43,836 bases of DNA from an uncultured Endozoicomonas sp. (GTDB taxonomy: Bacteria; Pseudomonadota; Gammaproteobacteria; Pseudomonadales; Endozoicomonadaceae). The notes under the pieces were generated by a model. That model ran no database searches. It had not been told where the DNA came from and saw only the letters and a list, made by a program, of their open reading frames with translations. A program made the translations under genes and the position numbers. Each line of letters begins with the position of its first letter. Position 1 is the stretch's first letter. The DNA lies in contig NZ_CANMAO010000033.1 of the NCBI RefSeq assembly GCF_947495845.1, positions 1-43,836 on the forward strand, written 5' to 3'. Of this stretch, positions 16,077 through 25,580 are shown piece after piece.

Positions 16077-17069
16077 ATGTTAAATCACGGAGGAAAACTC
16101 AGGGCTGCATCGGTGCGGTATCAGATACCACTGTCAGACTGGGTCGATTTATCCACAGGGGTTAACCCACAGTGCTACCCGATACCAGAGATTCCATTAG
16201 TCAGCTGGAATCGTTTGCCTGAAGACGACGATGGATTAATTGAAGCCGCCGCTAGCTATTATGGCTGCAACTCAATTTTACCCGTTGCGGGATCTCAAGC
16301 CGCCATACAAAGTCTGCCAGTTATTCGCCGTCAGTTATTTCCAGACAGCAACACCATTGCCATTCCAGCCATTGGTTATCGAGAACACTTCCACGCCTGG
16401 AGTCAGCAAGGCTATGAAATACTGACTTATGAGGATGAACCCACGGAAGCGCAGTTGCATCAGGCAGATGTTGTATTAATCATCAATCCTAACAATCCAA
16501 CGGGTCATTTGATTGATCCGAAAAAACTATTGAGCTGGCACGATCAGCTGTCTAAACGACAGGCATGGCTGGTTATCGATGAAGCCTTTATGGACTGCTC
16601 TCCAGAACACAGCCTGACCGATAAGGTACCTTGTTCAGGGCTGATACTATTAAGGTCTATTGGAAAGTTTTTTGGCCTTGCGGGAATACGTTTAGGCTTT
16701 GTACTCGCTGAAAAGAGCGTGTTGACGTGTCTGCAGGAGCATCTTGGCCCATGGACAATAAACGGTCCAAGTCGTTTTATTGCCCAACAAGCTCTGAAAG
16801 ATGATATCTGGCAACAACAGAATATGACCCGCTTGAAGACATCCGGTAACCGGCTATTGAAATTACTACAGGAACATTTTTCTAAGGTTTATGGAACACC
16901 CATGTTTGCTACCGTTTTCACAGATCGTGCATGTGTTTTACATGAATCACTCTGCAAGAAAGGTATCTTCACCAGACTTTTAGATGATGAAAGCGGTATT
17001 CGATTTGGTCTTCCCAGAAACACTGACGACTGGCATCGTCTGGCTTCTGGATTACAACGTACCTGTTAA
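16077..17069 (+). CDS. cobD: CobD, L-threonine-O-3-phosphate decarboxylase
   Basis: CobD is a PLP enzyme that makes (R)-1-aminopropan-2-yl phosphate for CbiB. The fold-type I motifs are VDLSTGVNPQ near residue 24, INPNNPTG at 137-144, the Asp of DEAF at 168-171 and the PLP Lys K197 in SIGKFFGLAGIRLGF. At 330 residues it is slightly shorter than Salmonella CobD and has no Cys-rich C-terminal extension. GGTCTTCCCAGAAACACT near the end encodes the substrate-binding Arg segment (RFGLPRN). It follows cbiB, its functional partner, after the repeat element. Confidence 0.9.
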   Translation: MLNHGGKLRAASVRYQIPLSDWVDLSTGVNPQCYPIPEIPLVSWNRLPEDDDGLIEAAASYYGCNSILPVAGSQAAIQSLPVIRRQLFPDSNTIAIPAIGYREHFHAWSQQGYEILTYEDEPTEAQLHQADVVLIINPNNPTGHLIDPKKLLSWHDQLSKRQAWLVIDEAFMDCSPEHSLTDKVPCSGLILLRSIGKFFGLAGIRLGFVLAEKSVLTCLQEHLGPWTINGPSRFIAQQALKDDIWQQQNMTRLKTSGNRLLKLLQEHFSKVYGTPMFATVFTDRACVLHESLCKKGIFTRLLDDESGIRFGLPRNTDDWHRLASGLQRTC

Positions 17070-17090
17070 AGTCTGTGGTTATCAGCCAGT

Positions 17091-17795
17091 CTACTCACTG
17101 AGGGTAATCTGAATCATTGAGTGCCCCCAGTTGTCCTGTCGGATAGCACCAGTTTTCACCTTTAGCGGAGTTGCAAAGCAGGAACCATCCACCACCAAAC
17201 TGTGAAATTCCCCATCTTCTGCGGTCGGGCAAATACCCAGCGCTTGAATTTCATCCGCCAACTCTGGGGTCATAATCTGACCAAGGTACTTCGTGTCCAT
17301 TTTGTCGTGCTTCACACTGACAATCATGCTTTTGAAGCCCGCTGATAGAACATCATCCAGCAACTGTCGTCGAGTGTAATGCCACAGCGGAAATCGGGGA
17401 ATAGTATTGGCTTCGTCCGTGACTCGATCCAGCCACACTTTGTGCGCGTCAAGATCAATATCCCCAAACACGACACTGGTAATTCCAAATTTCTCCTGTG
17501 CTTCACCGATCACATCTTTCATGTGCTGTTCGTAGTGCCCTCGGGGTACCGAACGAAACAGAACAGTCACACCCAACGCATTAGCCTGTGCCTCAATAAT
17601 CTCACGGTGCAAACCATGGGAGCCGGTATGTGTGCCGTCTTCATCCAACATGGTGTAAAGCGCAGCGGGATGACCACCTTGCTGCTGTGCCAACCAGAAA
17701 GCGTAGCAGGCATCTTTACCACCACTCCAGGAGGTAATAAACGCTTCGCCAGTTTCGGGAAAGGTTGCGTTATCGGATAATGGCTGACTACTCAT
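17091..17795 (-). CDS. DUF71/COG2102 ATP-binding protein (diphthine ligase family)
   Basis: This is a PP-loop ATPase of the DUF71 family. The loop is [35 protein letters not shown] and [16 protein letters not shown] are family signatures; the latter is the EDGE(F/Y)H motif seen in diphthine-ammonia ligases. Bacteria do not make diphthamide, and bacterial members that sit next to cobamide genes have been predicted by comparative genomics to act in B12 salvage. The ATG at 17795 overlaps the cobQ stop (ATGA), so it is coupled to cobQ. That coupling favours a role in cobamide amide chemistry; this is inference. Confidence 0.88.
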   Translation of the reverse strand: MSSQPLSDNATFPETGEAFITSWSGGKDACYAFWLAQQQGGHPAALYTMLDEDGTHTGSHGLHREIIEAQANALGVTVLFRSVPRGHYEQHMKDVIGEAQEKFGITSVVFGDIDLDAHKVWLDRVTDEANTIPRFPLWHYTRRQLLDDVLSAGFKSMIVSVKHDKMDTKYLGQIMTPELADEIQALGICPTAEDGEFHSLVVDGSCFATPLKVKTGAIRQDNWGHSMIQITLSE

Positions 17796-19312
17796 TGGGC
17801 AACACACTCCGGTCCAAACATGATTGAGATGATCTGATCCATATCCAACGACGCCTCAAGAGCACTGGCAATCCGCTCAATGCCCTCTTCTCGAACGGCA
17901 TCATAATCTGGCACTTCGACGTTTTTTAAACCAGCCCATTCTAGGATGGCACGGCAAGCTTCGGAATGATCAAAAATACCATGAAGGTAACTGCCAAATA
18001 TCTGTCCATCGTCTGACATCACACCATCATCGTGGGAATCCAGCTGGATTAACGGCTTTTCAAGGGCAGGACCTACGGTGGTGCCCGCATGAATTTCATA
18101 ACCGGTGACGTTGGCTTTCGCCTGCCCGGGCAACTGCATCACACCTTTAACCCGTCGCAGCTGTTTTTCTTTTTCAATGGTCGTTTCCAGATCCAGCAAA
18201 CCAAACCCATTGCTGGAACCTGGCTCACCTTCAATGCCATCCGGATCATGCACAAACTGTCCCAGCATCTGGTAGCCACCACAAATACCCATGACTTTGC
18301 CACCAAAGCGGATATGTCTGAACAGATCTTCATCCCAGCCATTCTCGCGCATAAATGCCAGATCGGAGCGGGTGCTTTTGCTACCGGGAAGAATGATTAA
18401 GTCAGCAGGCGGAAGTCGTTTACCTTTGTAGACAAAGGTAATATCCACCGCCGGATTCAAACGCAGCGCATCAAAATCCGTGTGGTTGCTCATACGACTG
18501 AAGACGGGCACTACAACTTTTAGTGTATTGCCTGATAATGAGTTGCCTGATTCGGTATTCAGCTGCTGAACGGCCACCGCATCTTCTGCTTCCAGATGAA
18601 GGCCATGCAGGTAAGGAATCACGCCCAGAACGGGTTTGCCGGTTTTCTCTTCCAGCCAGTCAAGGCCGGATTCCAGCAATTTAATATCCCCCCGGAAGCG
18701 GTTGATAATAAAACCTTTCACCCGCGCCTGTTCAGACTCAGACAATAGCGCCAGTGTTCCATAAAGATGGGCAAATACACCACCACGGTCAATATCCGCC
18801 ACAATCACCACAGGGCAATCCGCTTCTTCCGCAAAGCCCATGTTGGCAATATCCCGATCCCGCAGATTAATTTCTGCCGGACTACCCGCACCTTCGACCA
18901 CGACAGCTTCATAAGCACTTAACAGACGTTGATAAGATGCCTGAACTGCTGCCATCACTTTGGGTTTGTAATCGTGATAGGTTCTGGCATCCATATCCGT
19001 CAACGCTTTACCATTCACAATAACCTGGGCACCAATATCGGTATTGGGTTTAAGCAACACCGGGTTCATATCCGAATGAGGCTCAAGACCACAGGCCTGT
19101 GCCTGAACGGCTTGCGCACGACCAATCTCGCCATTATCCACAGTGACTGCACTGTTAAGGGCCATATTTTGCGGCTTGAATGGTGCGACTTCTATTCCAC
19201 GATTCCGCAATGCACGACAGAGGCCTGCACAGATAACACTTTTACCGGCATCCGATGTCGTACCCTGAACCATAATGGCTCTTGGCCCAGCGGACGATTT
19301 GTAATCACTCAT
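17792..19312 (-). CDS. cobQ: CobQ/CbiP, cobyric acid synthase
   Basis: CobQ amidates adenosylcobyrinic acid a,c-diamide to adenosylcobyric acid with ATP and glutamine. The N-terminal ATPase domain begins [19 protein letters not shown] and contains RPQNMALNS-type sequence ([12 protein letters not shown]) and [18 protein letters not shown]. The C-terminal type I glutamine amidotransferase domain has the nucleophile C344 in [11 protein letters not shown] and the His in [10 protein letters not shown]. The length of 506 residues is normal. It overlaps the cobT-like gene upstream by 4 bp and the DUF71 gene downstream, so all three are translationally coupled. Confidence 0.95.
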   Translation of the reverse strand: MSDYKSSAGPRAIMVQGTTSDAGKSVICAGLCRALRNRGIEVAPFKPQNMALNSAVTVDNGEIGRAQAVQAQACGLEPHSDMNPVLLKPNTDIGAQVIVNGKALTDMDARTYHDYKPKVMAAVQASYQRLLSAYEAVVVEGAGSPAEINLRDRDIANMGFAEEADCPVVIVADIDRGGVFAHLYGTLALLSESEQARVKGFIINRFRGDIKLLESGLDWLEEKTGKPVLGVIPYLHGLHLEAEDAVAVQQLNTESGNSLSGNTLKVVVPVFSRMSNHTDFDALRLNPAVDITFVYKGKRLPPADLIILPGSKSTRSDLAFMRENGWDEDLFRHIRFGGKVMGICGGYQMLGQFVHDPDGIEGEPGSSNGFGLLDLETTIEKEKQLRRVKGVMQLPGQAKANVTGYEIHAGTTVGPALEKPLIQLDSHDDGVMSDDGQIFGSYLHGIFDHSEACRAILEWAGLKNVEVPDYDAVREEGIERIASALEASLDMDQIISIMFGPECVAQ

Positions 19313-20403
19313 AAAGCTTTATTTCCAGAAACGTCAAAAAGTGAGAAATGCTCGTCAACAAACTCATCGATGACGGCAATAATCTGTTCAGAAGAAAAAC
19401 CGAGATATTCTGCAAGATAAAGACAGCCACCAAGGCCACAGCCCTCGACCACCAACCCCTGTTCATAGAGTTCGACACAAGGGTGACGGGACGCTGAAAA
19501 ATTAACGACAGGTGTCCTTATCTCAATATTGTCTTTGATAAACGTCAGCAGTAATTGGCCCTGACCGGTATCGGTATACACCCAGCGGGTAGTGACCTGT
19601 TGAAAACGTTGTCGATATTGAGCGAGTCGCAGCGGGTTTTGATGACAGTGCATTAACCATGGGGCAACAAACATCAACCCACCCGCTAACCAGACAGGGT
19701 TTGCATGATCCTGCGTCATCAAACCCTGGAGCAATCCACTCACTGTTTTTTGAAAGCTGTCATGCCAGCCAGACTGGCATAGCAGTGATTCTGTTGAAGG
19801 CGTTATGCCACTGCCCAATACTTCACGGCGCCGTTGATTAATAACCTGACGTTTATACTCCAATTTATGGGAGGCTTTGGTGCTGCCAGATACGGGTACC
19901 TCTTCGCCCATCAGTAAACTGAACCACAATGATGAAAATAACGTACTGCCCACGCCACACTCACCAATCAGACTGATGTTATTGCCATTAGCTTCCTGCT
20001 GCAGATTGTGGAGCATAACGTCATTAACAAGAGCCTCAATCTCATCGCAATCACAGTGCCACTGCTGAACACTGTCCAGCTGATGTAACGATGGCGGCAA
20101 GTCTGGTGTCACCGGCAGGTCGATATTGTAGACCCGCATATGTACTTCATAACCATTGCGACACAACAGCTGTAAAAGACTGTGGACTAATAGCGCAGGC
20201 GTGATTGCATTATTGGTCAGCAAGGGTTGGGGGATAATACCCGGCAGTGGCGTAATATCCCTGCCAGTCACAATCATTTCGGTGTTGTTGGCTGGGGTAT
20301 ATCCCATCAAACCCAAACCGGCACCCGCATCACTCAAATTATGAAGCTCGGGCAAATCAGCGACAGCATTGATCATGCTGAAGTATATGGCAGGTTTATT
20401 CAT
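19309..20403 (-). CDS. divergent CobT-like phosphoribosyltransferase
   Basis: This protein of about 364 residues looks like a distant CobT (NaMN:DMB phosphoribosyltransferase), which activates the lower ligand base. The phosphate-loop motif GEMGIGNTT of CobT appears as [10 protein letters not shown] near residue 148. The segment LGEGSGA holding the catalytic Glu (E317 in Salmonella) appears as VVEGCGLGG with Glu near residue 321, the expected place. Overall similarity to enteric CobT is low and it may belong to the CobT-related family known from cyanobacteria and archaea. Position between cobS and cobQ supports the role. The second of two adjacent start codons (ATG at 20403) is preferred over GTG. 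Confidence 0.65.
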   Translation of the reverse strand: MNKPAIYFSMINAVADLPELHNLSDAGAGLGLMGYTPANNTEMIVTGRDITPLPGIIPQPLLTNNAITPALLVHSLLQLLCRNGYEVHMRVYNIDLPVTPDLPPSLHQLDSVQQWHCDCDEIEALVNDVMLHNLQQEANGNNISLIGECGVGSTLFSSLWFSLLMGEEVPVSGSTKASHKLEYKRQVINQRRREVLGSGITPSTESLLCQSGWHDSFQKTVSGLLQGLMTQDHANPVWLAGGLMFVAPWLMHCHQNPLRLAQYRQRFQQVTTRWVYTDTGQGQLLLTFIKDNIEIRTPVVNFSASRHPCVELYEQGLVVEGCGLGGCLYLAEYLGFSSEQIIAVIDEFVDEHFSLFDVSGNKAL

Positions 20404-20441
20404 CACGATTTACAACAAAGTCTAAGAACGCAATCAGATTG

Positions 20442-21269
20442 TTAAACTAACAAAGCGGAAGTGACCAACAACACCATTTCCGTTACTTCAATAACACCGC
20501 CGGCCACATCACCGGTAAAGCCACCCAGCCTCTCGATGCTCTGACGACGAAGCCACCACCAGACAACAGCGGTTATCAATGCAGGAAAGATGAGAAAGAA
20601 ACCGGATATTAGTACAGCTGCAGTCAGGCCAGTAAACAGAAAAATCCAGCATTCCGACTTTTTGGAGTAATCACTGAAAGCCTGACCCAGACCTTTAGGC
20701 CTTACATAGTCGGTTGTCATAAACAAAGCCATACCGGCACATCGACTGAGTATGGGGATCGACAGCAAAACCCACCAGGAAGACGACAAAACCAGTCCAA
20801 CGACGGCAACCATCTTTAACAACAACAAAACCACCAATACTAAAACAGCCATGGGGCCGCAGGTGGGGTCTTTCATGATTTCAAGAGTACGCTCTTTATT
20901 ACCCAGCCCACCAACCCAGGCATCCGCACAATCACCGACACCATCTAAATGAAGGCCGCCCGTGATCAGCGTCATTATGGCAAACACCAGCGCGCCAATC
21001 AGCCCAAGATGAATCATGGAGACAGCACCATGCCAGTATAAAAGTGCACTGTGCAGCATCAGACCAAAGCATACAGAGGTTATGCCAACCGCCAACCCCA
21101 CAAGAGGAAAATACAGCAGCGCTCGCCCCATATCTTCATCATAAATGTCCTTCAGGTGCCAAGTTGGCAAGCGGGTAAAAAATCCCATAGCCAGCGCAAT
21201 CGCCTTACCATGGGATAACCAGACACCCGCTGTTTTCTGGTTGTTTGTATCCATATTCATTGTGAACAC
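20442..21269 (-). CDS. cobS: CobS, cobalamin-5'-phosphate synthase
   Basis: CobS is the integral membrane enzyme that joins AdoCbi-GDP with alpha-ribazole phosphate. Visible motifs are AMGFFTRLP at the start, GRALLYFPLVGLAVG, the metal-binding GGLHLDGVGDCADAWVGG and MKDPTCGPMAVL. There are several hydrophobic segments and 275 residues, near the family norm. The start overlaps the end of cobC by about 13 bp; an internal ATG four or six codons in is also possible. It acts directly after CobU and CobT and before CobC, and the gene order reflects that. Confidence 0.93.
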   Translation of the reverse strand: MFTMNMDTNNQKTAGVWLSHGKAIALAMGFFTRLPTWHLKDIYDEDMGRALLYFPLVGLAVGITSVCFGLMLHSALLYWHGAVSMIHLGLIGALVFAIMTLITGGLHLDGVGDCADAWVGGLGNKERTLEIMKDPTCGPMAVLVLVVLLLLKMVAVVGLVLSSSWWVLLSIPILSRCAGMALFMTTDYVRPKGLGQAFSDYSKKSECWIFLFTGLTAAVLISGFFLIFPALITAVVWWWLRRQSIERLGGFTGDVAGGVIEVTEMVLLVTSALLV

Positions 21270-21889
21270 TGACCATTAAGAAACATAAGGCGGGGCCACT
21301 GACCGCCCTGCTCATCGTGATAAACTTCGATACGGGAAATACTGCCGTAGGGAATGTGCAATCTGGACATCGCCAGATTCTGACTGGGATCCATGCCAAG
21401 AATAATAGACAGTAATTGCCTTATAACACCGGAGTGACTGATAAGAAGAATGTGTTCACCCGCACGATCCAGCAATAAACTTTTCCAGGCTTGAGAAACT
21501 CGCTGATGAAAGGACGACATAGTTTCACCCTCTGGCGGGGTAAACTGCCATGGATCTCTCCAGAAATCAGACAATAATTCGGGGCTGTGCTTATGAATCC
21601 AGTCATAGGGCTTACCATCCCATTGACCGAAGAACATTTCCTGCCAGCCCGTATCGATTTTCAAAGGCAGGGAATGCTGCACTGCATAAGTTTCAGCAAA
21701 TAACCGACAACGCTTCAATGGAGACGTGATTATAGTGTCATATTTTACGGAACCTTCAGTCGACTGCTTCAGCTGCTGCCAACCATTATCTGACAGACTT
21801 ACATCATAGTGCCCGTTAAGACAGCCATCGTTCTCCGGCTCACCATGGCGTAATAAATCGACCACTGTAGTCTTTGCTGATTCAAACAC
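21257..21889 (-). CDS. cobC: CobC, alpha-ribazole phosphatase
   Basis: CobC is a histidine-phosphatase family enzyme that removes the phosphate from cobalamin phosphate or alpha-ribazole phosphate. The phospho-accepting His is in VVDLLRHGEPENDG. The distal His is in LLISHSGVIRQLLS. ITSPLKRCRLFAETYA and GWQEMFFGQWDGKPYDWI are typical. The open frame runs up to 22054, but the upstream 55 codons have no family resemblance. I chose the GTG at 21889, which places RHG at residues 14-16 with AGGG upstream; ATG at 21973 is the alternative. It is the first gene of the - strand cobamide operon. Confidence 0.85.
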   Translation of the reverse strand: MFESAKTTVVDLLRHGEPENDGCLNGHYDVSLSDNGWQQLKQSTEGSVKYDTIITSPLKRCRLFAETYAVQHSLPLKIDTGWQEMFFGQWDGKPYDWIHKHSPELLSDFWRDPWQFTPPEGETMSSFHQRVSQAWKSLLLDRAGEHILLISHSGVIRQLLSIILGMDPSQNLAMSRLHIPYGSISRIEVYHDEQGGQWPRLMFLNGQCSQ

Positions 21890-22127
21890 TGAATACCCTG
21901 AGAACTCTAATTTGAAACCTATTGTTTCTCTGAATAGGCATTTCAAGTCAATAAGGGAAATTGCATCAGCCATTTGCGATAGCTGGCTTTTTTGGGCATC
22001 TGAAGTCGATGGCAGACGACAATAAGTACCTACAGACTGGCGAGATGTCGGCAATTCTTACAGAATTACCGACCTACTGCGTTTTGCGACATTTCCGGCA
22101 ACCATTTCAGATTGCCACCTCTTCTGA
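21890..22127. other. gap upstream of cobC with a strong hairpin
   Basis: No gene is evident here. A hairpin at 22047-22073 pairs GTCGGCAATTCT with AGAATTACCGAC (12 bp, one mismatch) around a 3-base loop. No U-run follows on either strand. No B12 box was found, so the cobC-cobS-cobT-cobQ operon does not seem to have its own cobalamin riboswitch. Confidence 0.5.
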
Positions 22128-22907
22128 TCAAACCGTCAAATACCCACCATCCACATTAATACAGGCACCCGTCGTGTAACTGGACGCATCGGACACCAGA
22201 TACAAAATAGTGCCTGCCATCTCATCCGGATCGGCACTGCGATTCATGGGAATATGGGTCAGCGCCTGCTTCATAATGGCTGGATTGCCTGTCAGGGCAG
22301 ACGCAAATTTCGTTTCTGTAAGCCCTGGTAACAAGGCATTCACCCGAATACTCAGGCCAGCGCACTCTTTGGCAAAGGCTTTGGTCATGGAGATCACAGC
22401 CGCTTTGGTTACGGAATAAATACCCTGCATATGCCCGGGAGTCACGCCATTGACGGAAGCAACATTAACAATATTGCCACCGCCTTGCTCACGCATGATT
22501 TTTCCCGCTTCGGCAGACATAAAGAAGTAACCACGAATATTTACGTCGACGGTCTTTTGAAACGCCGCTAGATCCGTATCCAGAATATGACCGAAGTAAG
22601 GGTTAGCTGCCGCGTTGTTGACCAGAATATCCAGCCGACCATGTTTGCTTTTGATCGCATCAAACAGTGCAGTGATCTGCTCCATCTCGCCTATGTGGCA
22701 AGGGATCGCTTCTGCCAAACCGCCACTGTCACGAATGGAACTGCAGACGGCTTCACAACCATCCAGCTTACGACTGGAAACAATAACGTGGGCGCCACGA
22801 TCAGCCAGTAATCGGGCAATGGATTCGCCTATGCCTCGGCTGGCACCCGTAACCAGAGCGATTTTTCCGGTCAGATCAAACAGGTCTTTTGTATTTTTAT
22901 CAGACAT
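22128..22907 (-). CDS. SDR family oxidoreductase
   Basis: This is a classical short-chain dehydrogenase/reductase. The cofactor loop TGASRGIGESIA lies near residue 20, NNAAANP marks the NNAG position, and the catalytic Tyr-Lys pair is in YSVTKAAV. R in the SSRKLDG segment suggests NADP preference. The length of 259 residues is typical. It is the last gene of the catabolic operon that begins with the acyl-CoA dehydrogenase at 26813. The substrate cannot be told from sequence; a 3-hydroxyacyl or hydroxyacid substrate would fit the neighbours. Confidence 0.88.
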   Translation of the reverse strand: MSDKNTKDLFDLTGKIALVTGASRGIGESIARLLADRGAHVIVSSRKLDGCEAVCSSIRDSGGLAEAIPCHIGEMEQITALFDAIKSKHGRLDILVNNAAANPYFGHILDTDLAAFQKTVDVNIRGYFFMSAEAGKIMREQGGGNIVNVASVNGVTPGHMQGIYSVTKAAVISMTKAFAKECAGLSIRVNALLPGLTETKFASALTGNPAIMKQALTHIPMNRSADPDEMAGTILYLVSDASSYTTGACINVDGGYLTV

Positions 22908-22949
22908 TGTCGTTCTCTTTATTGTTATTCTTTCGATTTATTCTTTCGA

Positions 22950-23666
22950 TTAAATTCGGGTCAACAACTGCTTTTCACCTTTTGCTTCAAGGTGTGAGTA
23001 ATTATTAAAGCTGTGCAGGCTCAACTTGTCGTTACGGGCAGACAGAACCGTAATGGATGCATTATGCACCTGCCGATTAATTCGGAATAGCTCACTGCTC
23101 GGACAATTCAACAGTTGCAGCACAATGGCAGAGATCACCCCGCCAGAGCTCACCAACAGAGCGGAATCATTGTCTTCCAATTTATTGGCTGTTTCCCGCA
23201 CCGTTGCCAGCGTGCGGCTTTTAAAGTGATCCCAGGACTCCTGATACTCATCGTCGTACTCACCAGAAGTCCAGCGATCCAGAGCCGAGCGATACAGATT
23301 AAAAAAAGTATGCGACGGGTTTTCCATACGACTGATCGCTCTATCCAGACTTGCCCGGTCGGAATACTCTGAACTTGCCGTCAGAATCAGATCATCTGTG
23401 CTCAGTTCATTCAAATCAGGAAGAACAAGGCTCTCAGTTCTGGCTGGATTACCTTCAGAAACACCCATGCCAGCAACAATACCCGACAATGTCTGTTTCT
23501 GGCGCAACAACGTGCCACAGCCCAACACTGAGAAATCCTTTCTAAGTGAGCCTGACAGCCATTCACCCGTTAACCTTGCCTGACGTTCACCCACTGAAGA
23601 AAGACAGTCATAGTCGTGTTGACCAAAAGACGCCTGCCCATGTCGGATCAAATAAATGTTGGCCAT
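22950..23666 (-). CDS. histidine phosphatase family protein
   Basis: This is a phosphoglycerate mutase-like histidine phosphatase. The RHG motif is in MANIYLIRHGQASFG at the N-terminus, and the second conserved segment is LLVSSGGVISAIV, where the usual His is replaced by Ser-Gly. The expected SHGG-type His is therefore not obvious. The ATG at 23666 gives a normal family N-terminus; an upstream GTG at 23699 would overlap the kinase gene. It lies between the kinase-like gene and an SDR gene in one operon. The substrate is unknown; removal of a phosphate added by the neighbouring kinase is conceivable. Confidence 0.8.
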   Translation of the reverse strand: MANIYLIRHGQASFGQHDYDCLSSVGERQARLTGEWLSGSLRKDFSVLGCGTLLRQKQTLSGIVAGMGVSEGNPARTESLVLPDLNELSTDDLILTASSEYSDRASLDRAISRMENPSHTFFNLYRSALDRWTSGEYDDEYQESWDHFKSRTLATVRETANKLEDNDSALLVSSGGVISAIVLQLLNCPSSELFRINRQVHNASITVLSARNDKLSLHSFNNYSHLEAKGEKQLLTRI

Positions 23667-23682
23667 AGTATTGTCTTTGTTA

Positions 23683-24759
23683 TTAGAGTCCAGACTCACC
23701 CATCAACCGCAAACAGCGCTGCTCAAGATACGTAATCGCCATCGGGAACATAGCAAACCGCTGGTCTTTCGTTTGCCCGTGATGAAAACGGTAGTAAATC
23801 TGCTGCATAATCACCGCCAGCCGGAACAAGCCATAGACTTCGTAGAAATCAAACGACGTCAGTTCAATACCATTCTGTTCGCAGTACCAATCCACCACTT
23901 CCTTTCTGGTCAGCATACCGGGAATATCCGTTGGTTGCCGACGGAACATCTGCATCTGCGGTTCATCACCTGCCTCAATCCAGTAAGCAAGGCTGTTTCC
24001 GAGATCCATCAATGGATCACCCAGGGTGCACATTTCCCAATCCAGCACGCCAATCACTTCCATGGGGTTATCCGGATTCAACACCACATTATCAAACCGA
24101 AAGTCGTTATGGATTAAACAGCTACCAATATCTTCCGGCTGCCGATCATCCAGCCAATCCATTACGGTTTCAAAGTCCGGAACATTGTCGGTTTTTGCCT
24201 TACGAAAACGGCCACTCCAACCTTCAATCTGCCGGCGTACATAACCTGTACCTTTACCTAACGAGGTCAGCCCGGCTTTCTCAATATCCACATTATGCAG
24301 CTCACTGAACTTCTGCAGCACATTCATGCACAACTGCAAGCCATCCTGCTCACTGAGCTTCAAGTCTTTAGGCAAGTCCGTCCGGGGAATAATGCCTTCC
24401 AGTCGCTCCATTAAATAGAAGTCACACCCCAACACATCTTGATCTTCGCAAAAAGCAATCATGGCTGGTACAGGGTAATGACCCTGAAGTGCCGACATCA
24501 CTCGGAATTCCCGGCTCATATCATGGGCAGAGGCAATCTTTGCACCAAACGGCGGCCGTCTTAGAATCCACTCCTGATCCCCCATAGACACCAAATACGT
24601 CAAGTTAGAAGCACCACCAGGAAACTGACGTATAGCCAACTCGCCCTGCAGTTCAGGAAATAGATTCTGCAAATAGGTATTCAGCACCTGTTTATCCAGC
24701 TCTTCACCGGGGCGAATGTCTTTGGGTTGATCGACCATCGTTGTACTTCCCTGGCTCAT
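23683..24759 (-). CDS. APH-type phosphotransferase (ACAD10/LvaA-like kinase)
   Basis: This protein has the aminoglycoside phosphotransferase/choline kinase fold. The catalytic loop HNDFRFDNVVL carries the Asp and Asn, and the metal-binding Asp is in GVLDWEMCTLGDPLMDLG. The N-terminal ATP lobe has FPGGASNLTYLV and WILRRPP. Members next to acyl-CoA dehydrogenase genes, such as LvaA in Pseudomonas putida or the kinase domain of human ACAD10/11, phosphorylate 4-hydroxyacyl-CoA. An antibiotic resistance role is unlikely given the operon. Its ATG overlaps the stop of the upstream SDR gene (ATGA). Confidence 0.87.
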   Translation of the reverse strand: MSQGSTTMVDQPKDIRPGEELDKQVLNTYLQNLFPELQGELAIRQFPGGASNLTYLVSMGDQEWILRRPPFGAKIASAHDMSREFRVMSALQGHYPVPAMIAFCEDQDVLGCDFYLMERLEGIIPRTDLPKDLKLSEQDGLQLCMNVLQKFSELHNVDIEKAGLTSLGKGTGYVRRQIEGWSGRFRKAKTDNVPDFETVMDWLDDRQPEDIGSCLIHNDFRFDNVVLNPDNPMEVIGVLDWEMCTLGDPLMDLGNSLAYWIEAGDEPQMQMFRRQPTDIPGMLTRKEVVDWYCEQNGIELTSFDFYEVYGLFRLAVIMQQIYYRFHHGQTKDQRFAMFPMAITYLEQRCLRLMGESGL

Positions 24760-25577
24760 ACTTCAACTCCCTGCTTTCGTAGATTCTTTTTATAACCACG
24801 ACTCACCAGCCCTTTGAATAATGAAGGGAAGTGACGCTTCAGCCGCCAAAGCCAACGACCTTCTTTATGGGGAAGAACGTAGAATGTCTTATTTTGTACT
24901 GCTTTGAAGATATCCTCGGCAACATCGTCGGCCGTCACACTGGAGCTGGACAACAACTTATCCACCACCTTTTTCATATGAGCATCACCAGAACGGAATG
25001 ACTCCCCAAGATTGGTTTGAAAAAAGGCCGGACACACGACAGAGGTATTAACACCAAAAGGTTCCAGCTCAACCCTCAGGGTTTCAGAAAGGCCAACAAC
25101 CGCACTCTTGGTCGCGTTATAGCTGGACATCATGGGCGCATTCACTAATCCGGCAAGAGAAGCAATATTGACTATGTGCCCTGCTTTTTGCTGTTTAAAC
25201 ACCGGCGTGATCGACTTGCAACCCCGGGCAACGCCCAGCAGGTTGATATCAATCACCCACTGCCAATCTTCTATGGAGGTAGTTTCTATGCGACCACCAG
25301 AAGCAACCCCCGCGTTATTGACCAGAACATCAATATGCCCCCAGCGCTGAACGGCACTGGTAATCATTCCATCGACATCGGCATCACTTCGTACGTCACA
25401 ATGCTGGTAATAAGCATCAACACCCAGAGACTTCAATGTCTCAACGGTTCGATCGCCCCGTTCCTGATTAATATCCGCCACGCACACCGCGTAACCCGCC
25501 CGGGCAAAACGTTTGCAAGTCGCTTCTCCCAGGCCACTGGCTCCACCGGTCACAACAATGGTTTTCAATGAAGCCAT
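24756..25577 (-). CDS. SDR family oxidoreductase
   Basis: A second classical SDR in this operon. It has TVVTGG-type loop sequence (VVTGGASGLGEATCKRFARA), the NNAG motif in VLVNNAGVASGG and the catalytic YNATKSAVVGL. The acidic residue in VADINQER at the end of strand 2 suggests NAD preference. The C-terminal tail is long and basic (residues 235-273, many Arg and Lys), which may favour membrane association as in other SDRs of this subgroup. It lies 3 bp after the acyl-CoA dehydrogenase gene and overlaps the kinase gene, so all three are tightly coupled. Confidence 0.88.
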   Translation of the reverse strand: MASLKTIVVTGGASGLGEATCKRFARAGYAVCVADINQERGDRTVETLKSLGVDAYYQHCDVRSDADVDGMITSAVQRWGHIDVLVNNAGVASGGRIETTSIEDWQWVIDINLLGVARGCKSITPVFKQQKAGHIVNIASLAGLVNAPMMSSYNATKSAVVGLSETLRVELEPFGVNTSVVCPAFFQTNLGESFRSGDAHMKKVVDKLLSSSSVTADDVAEDIFKAVQNKTFYVLPHKEGRWLWRLKRHFPSLFKGLVSRGYKKNLRKQGVEV

Positions 25578-25580
25578 GGT

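Noticed and set aside
23683-24759. Aminoglycoside resistance gene
   Set aside because: The fold is shared, but the operon with an acyl-CoA dehydrogenase and SDRs points to a metabolic kinase.
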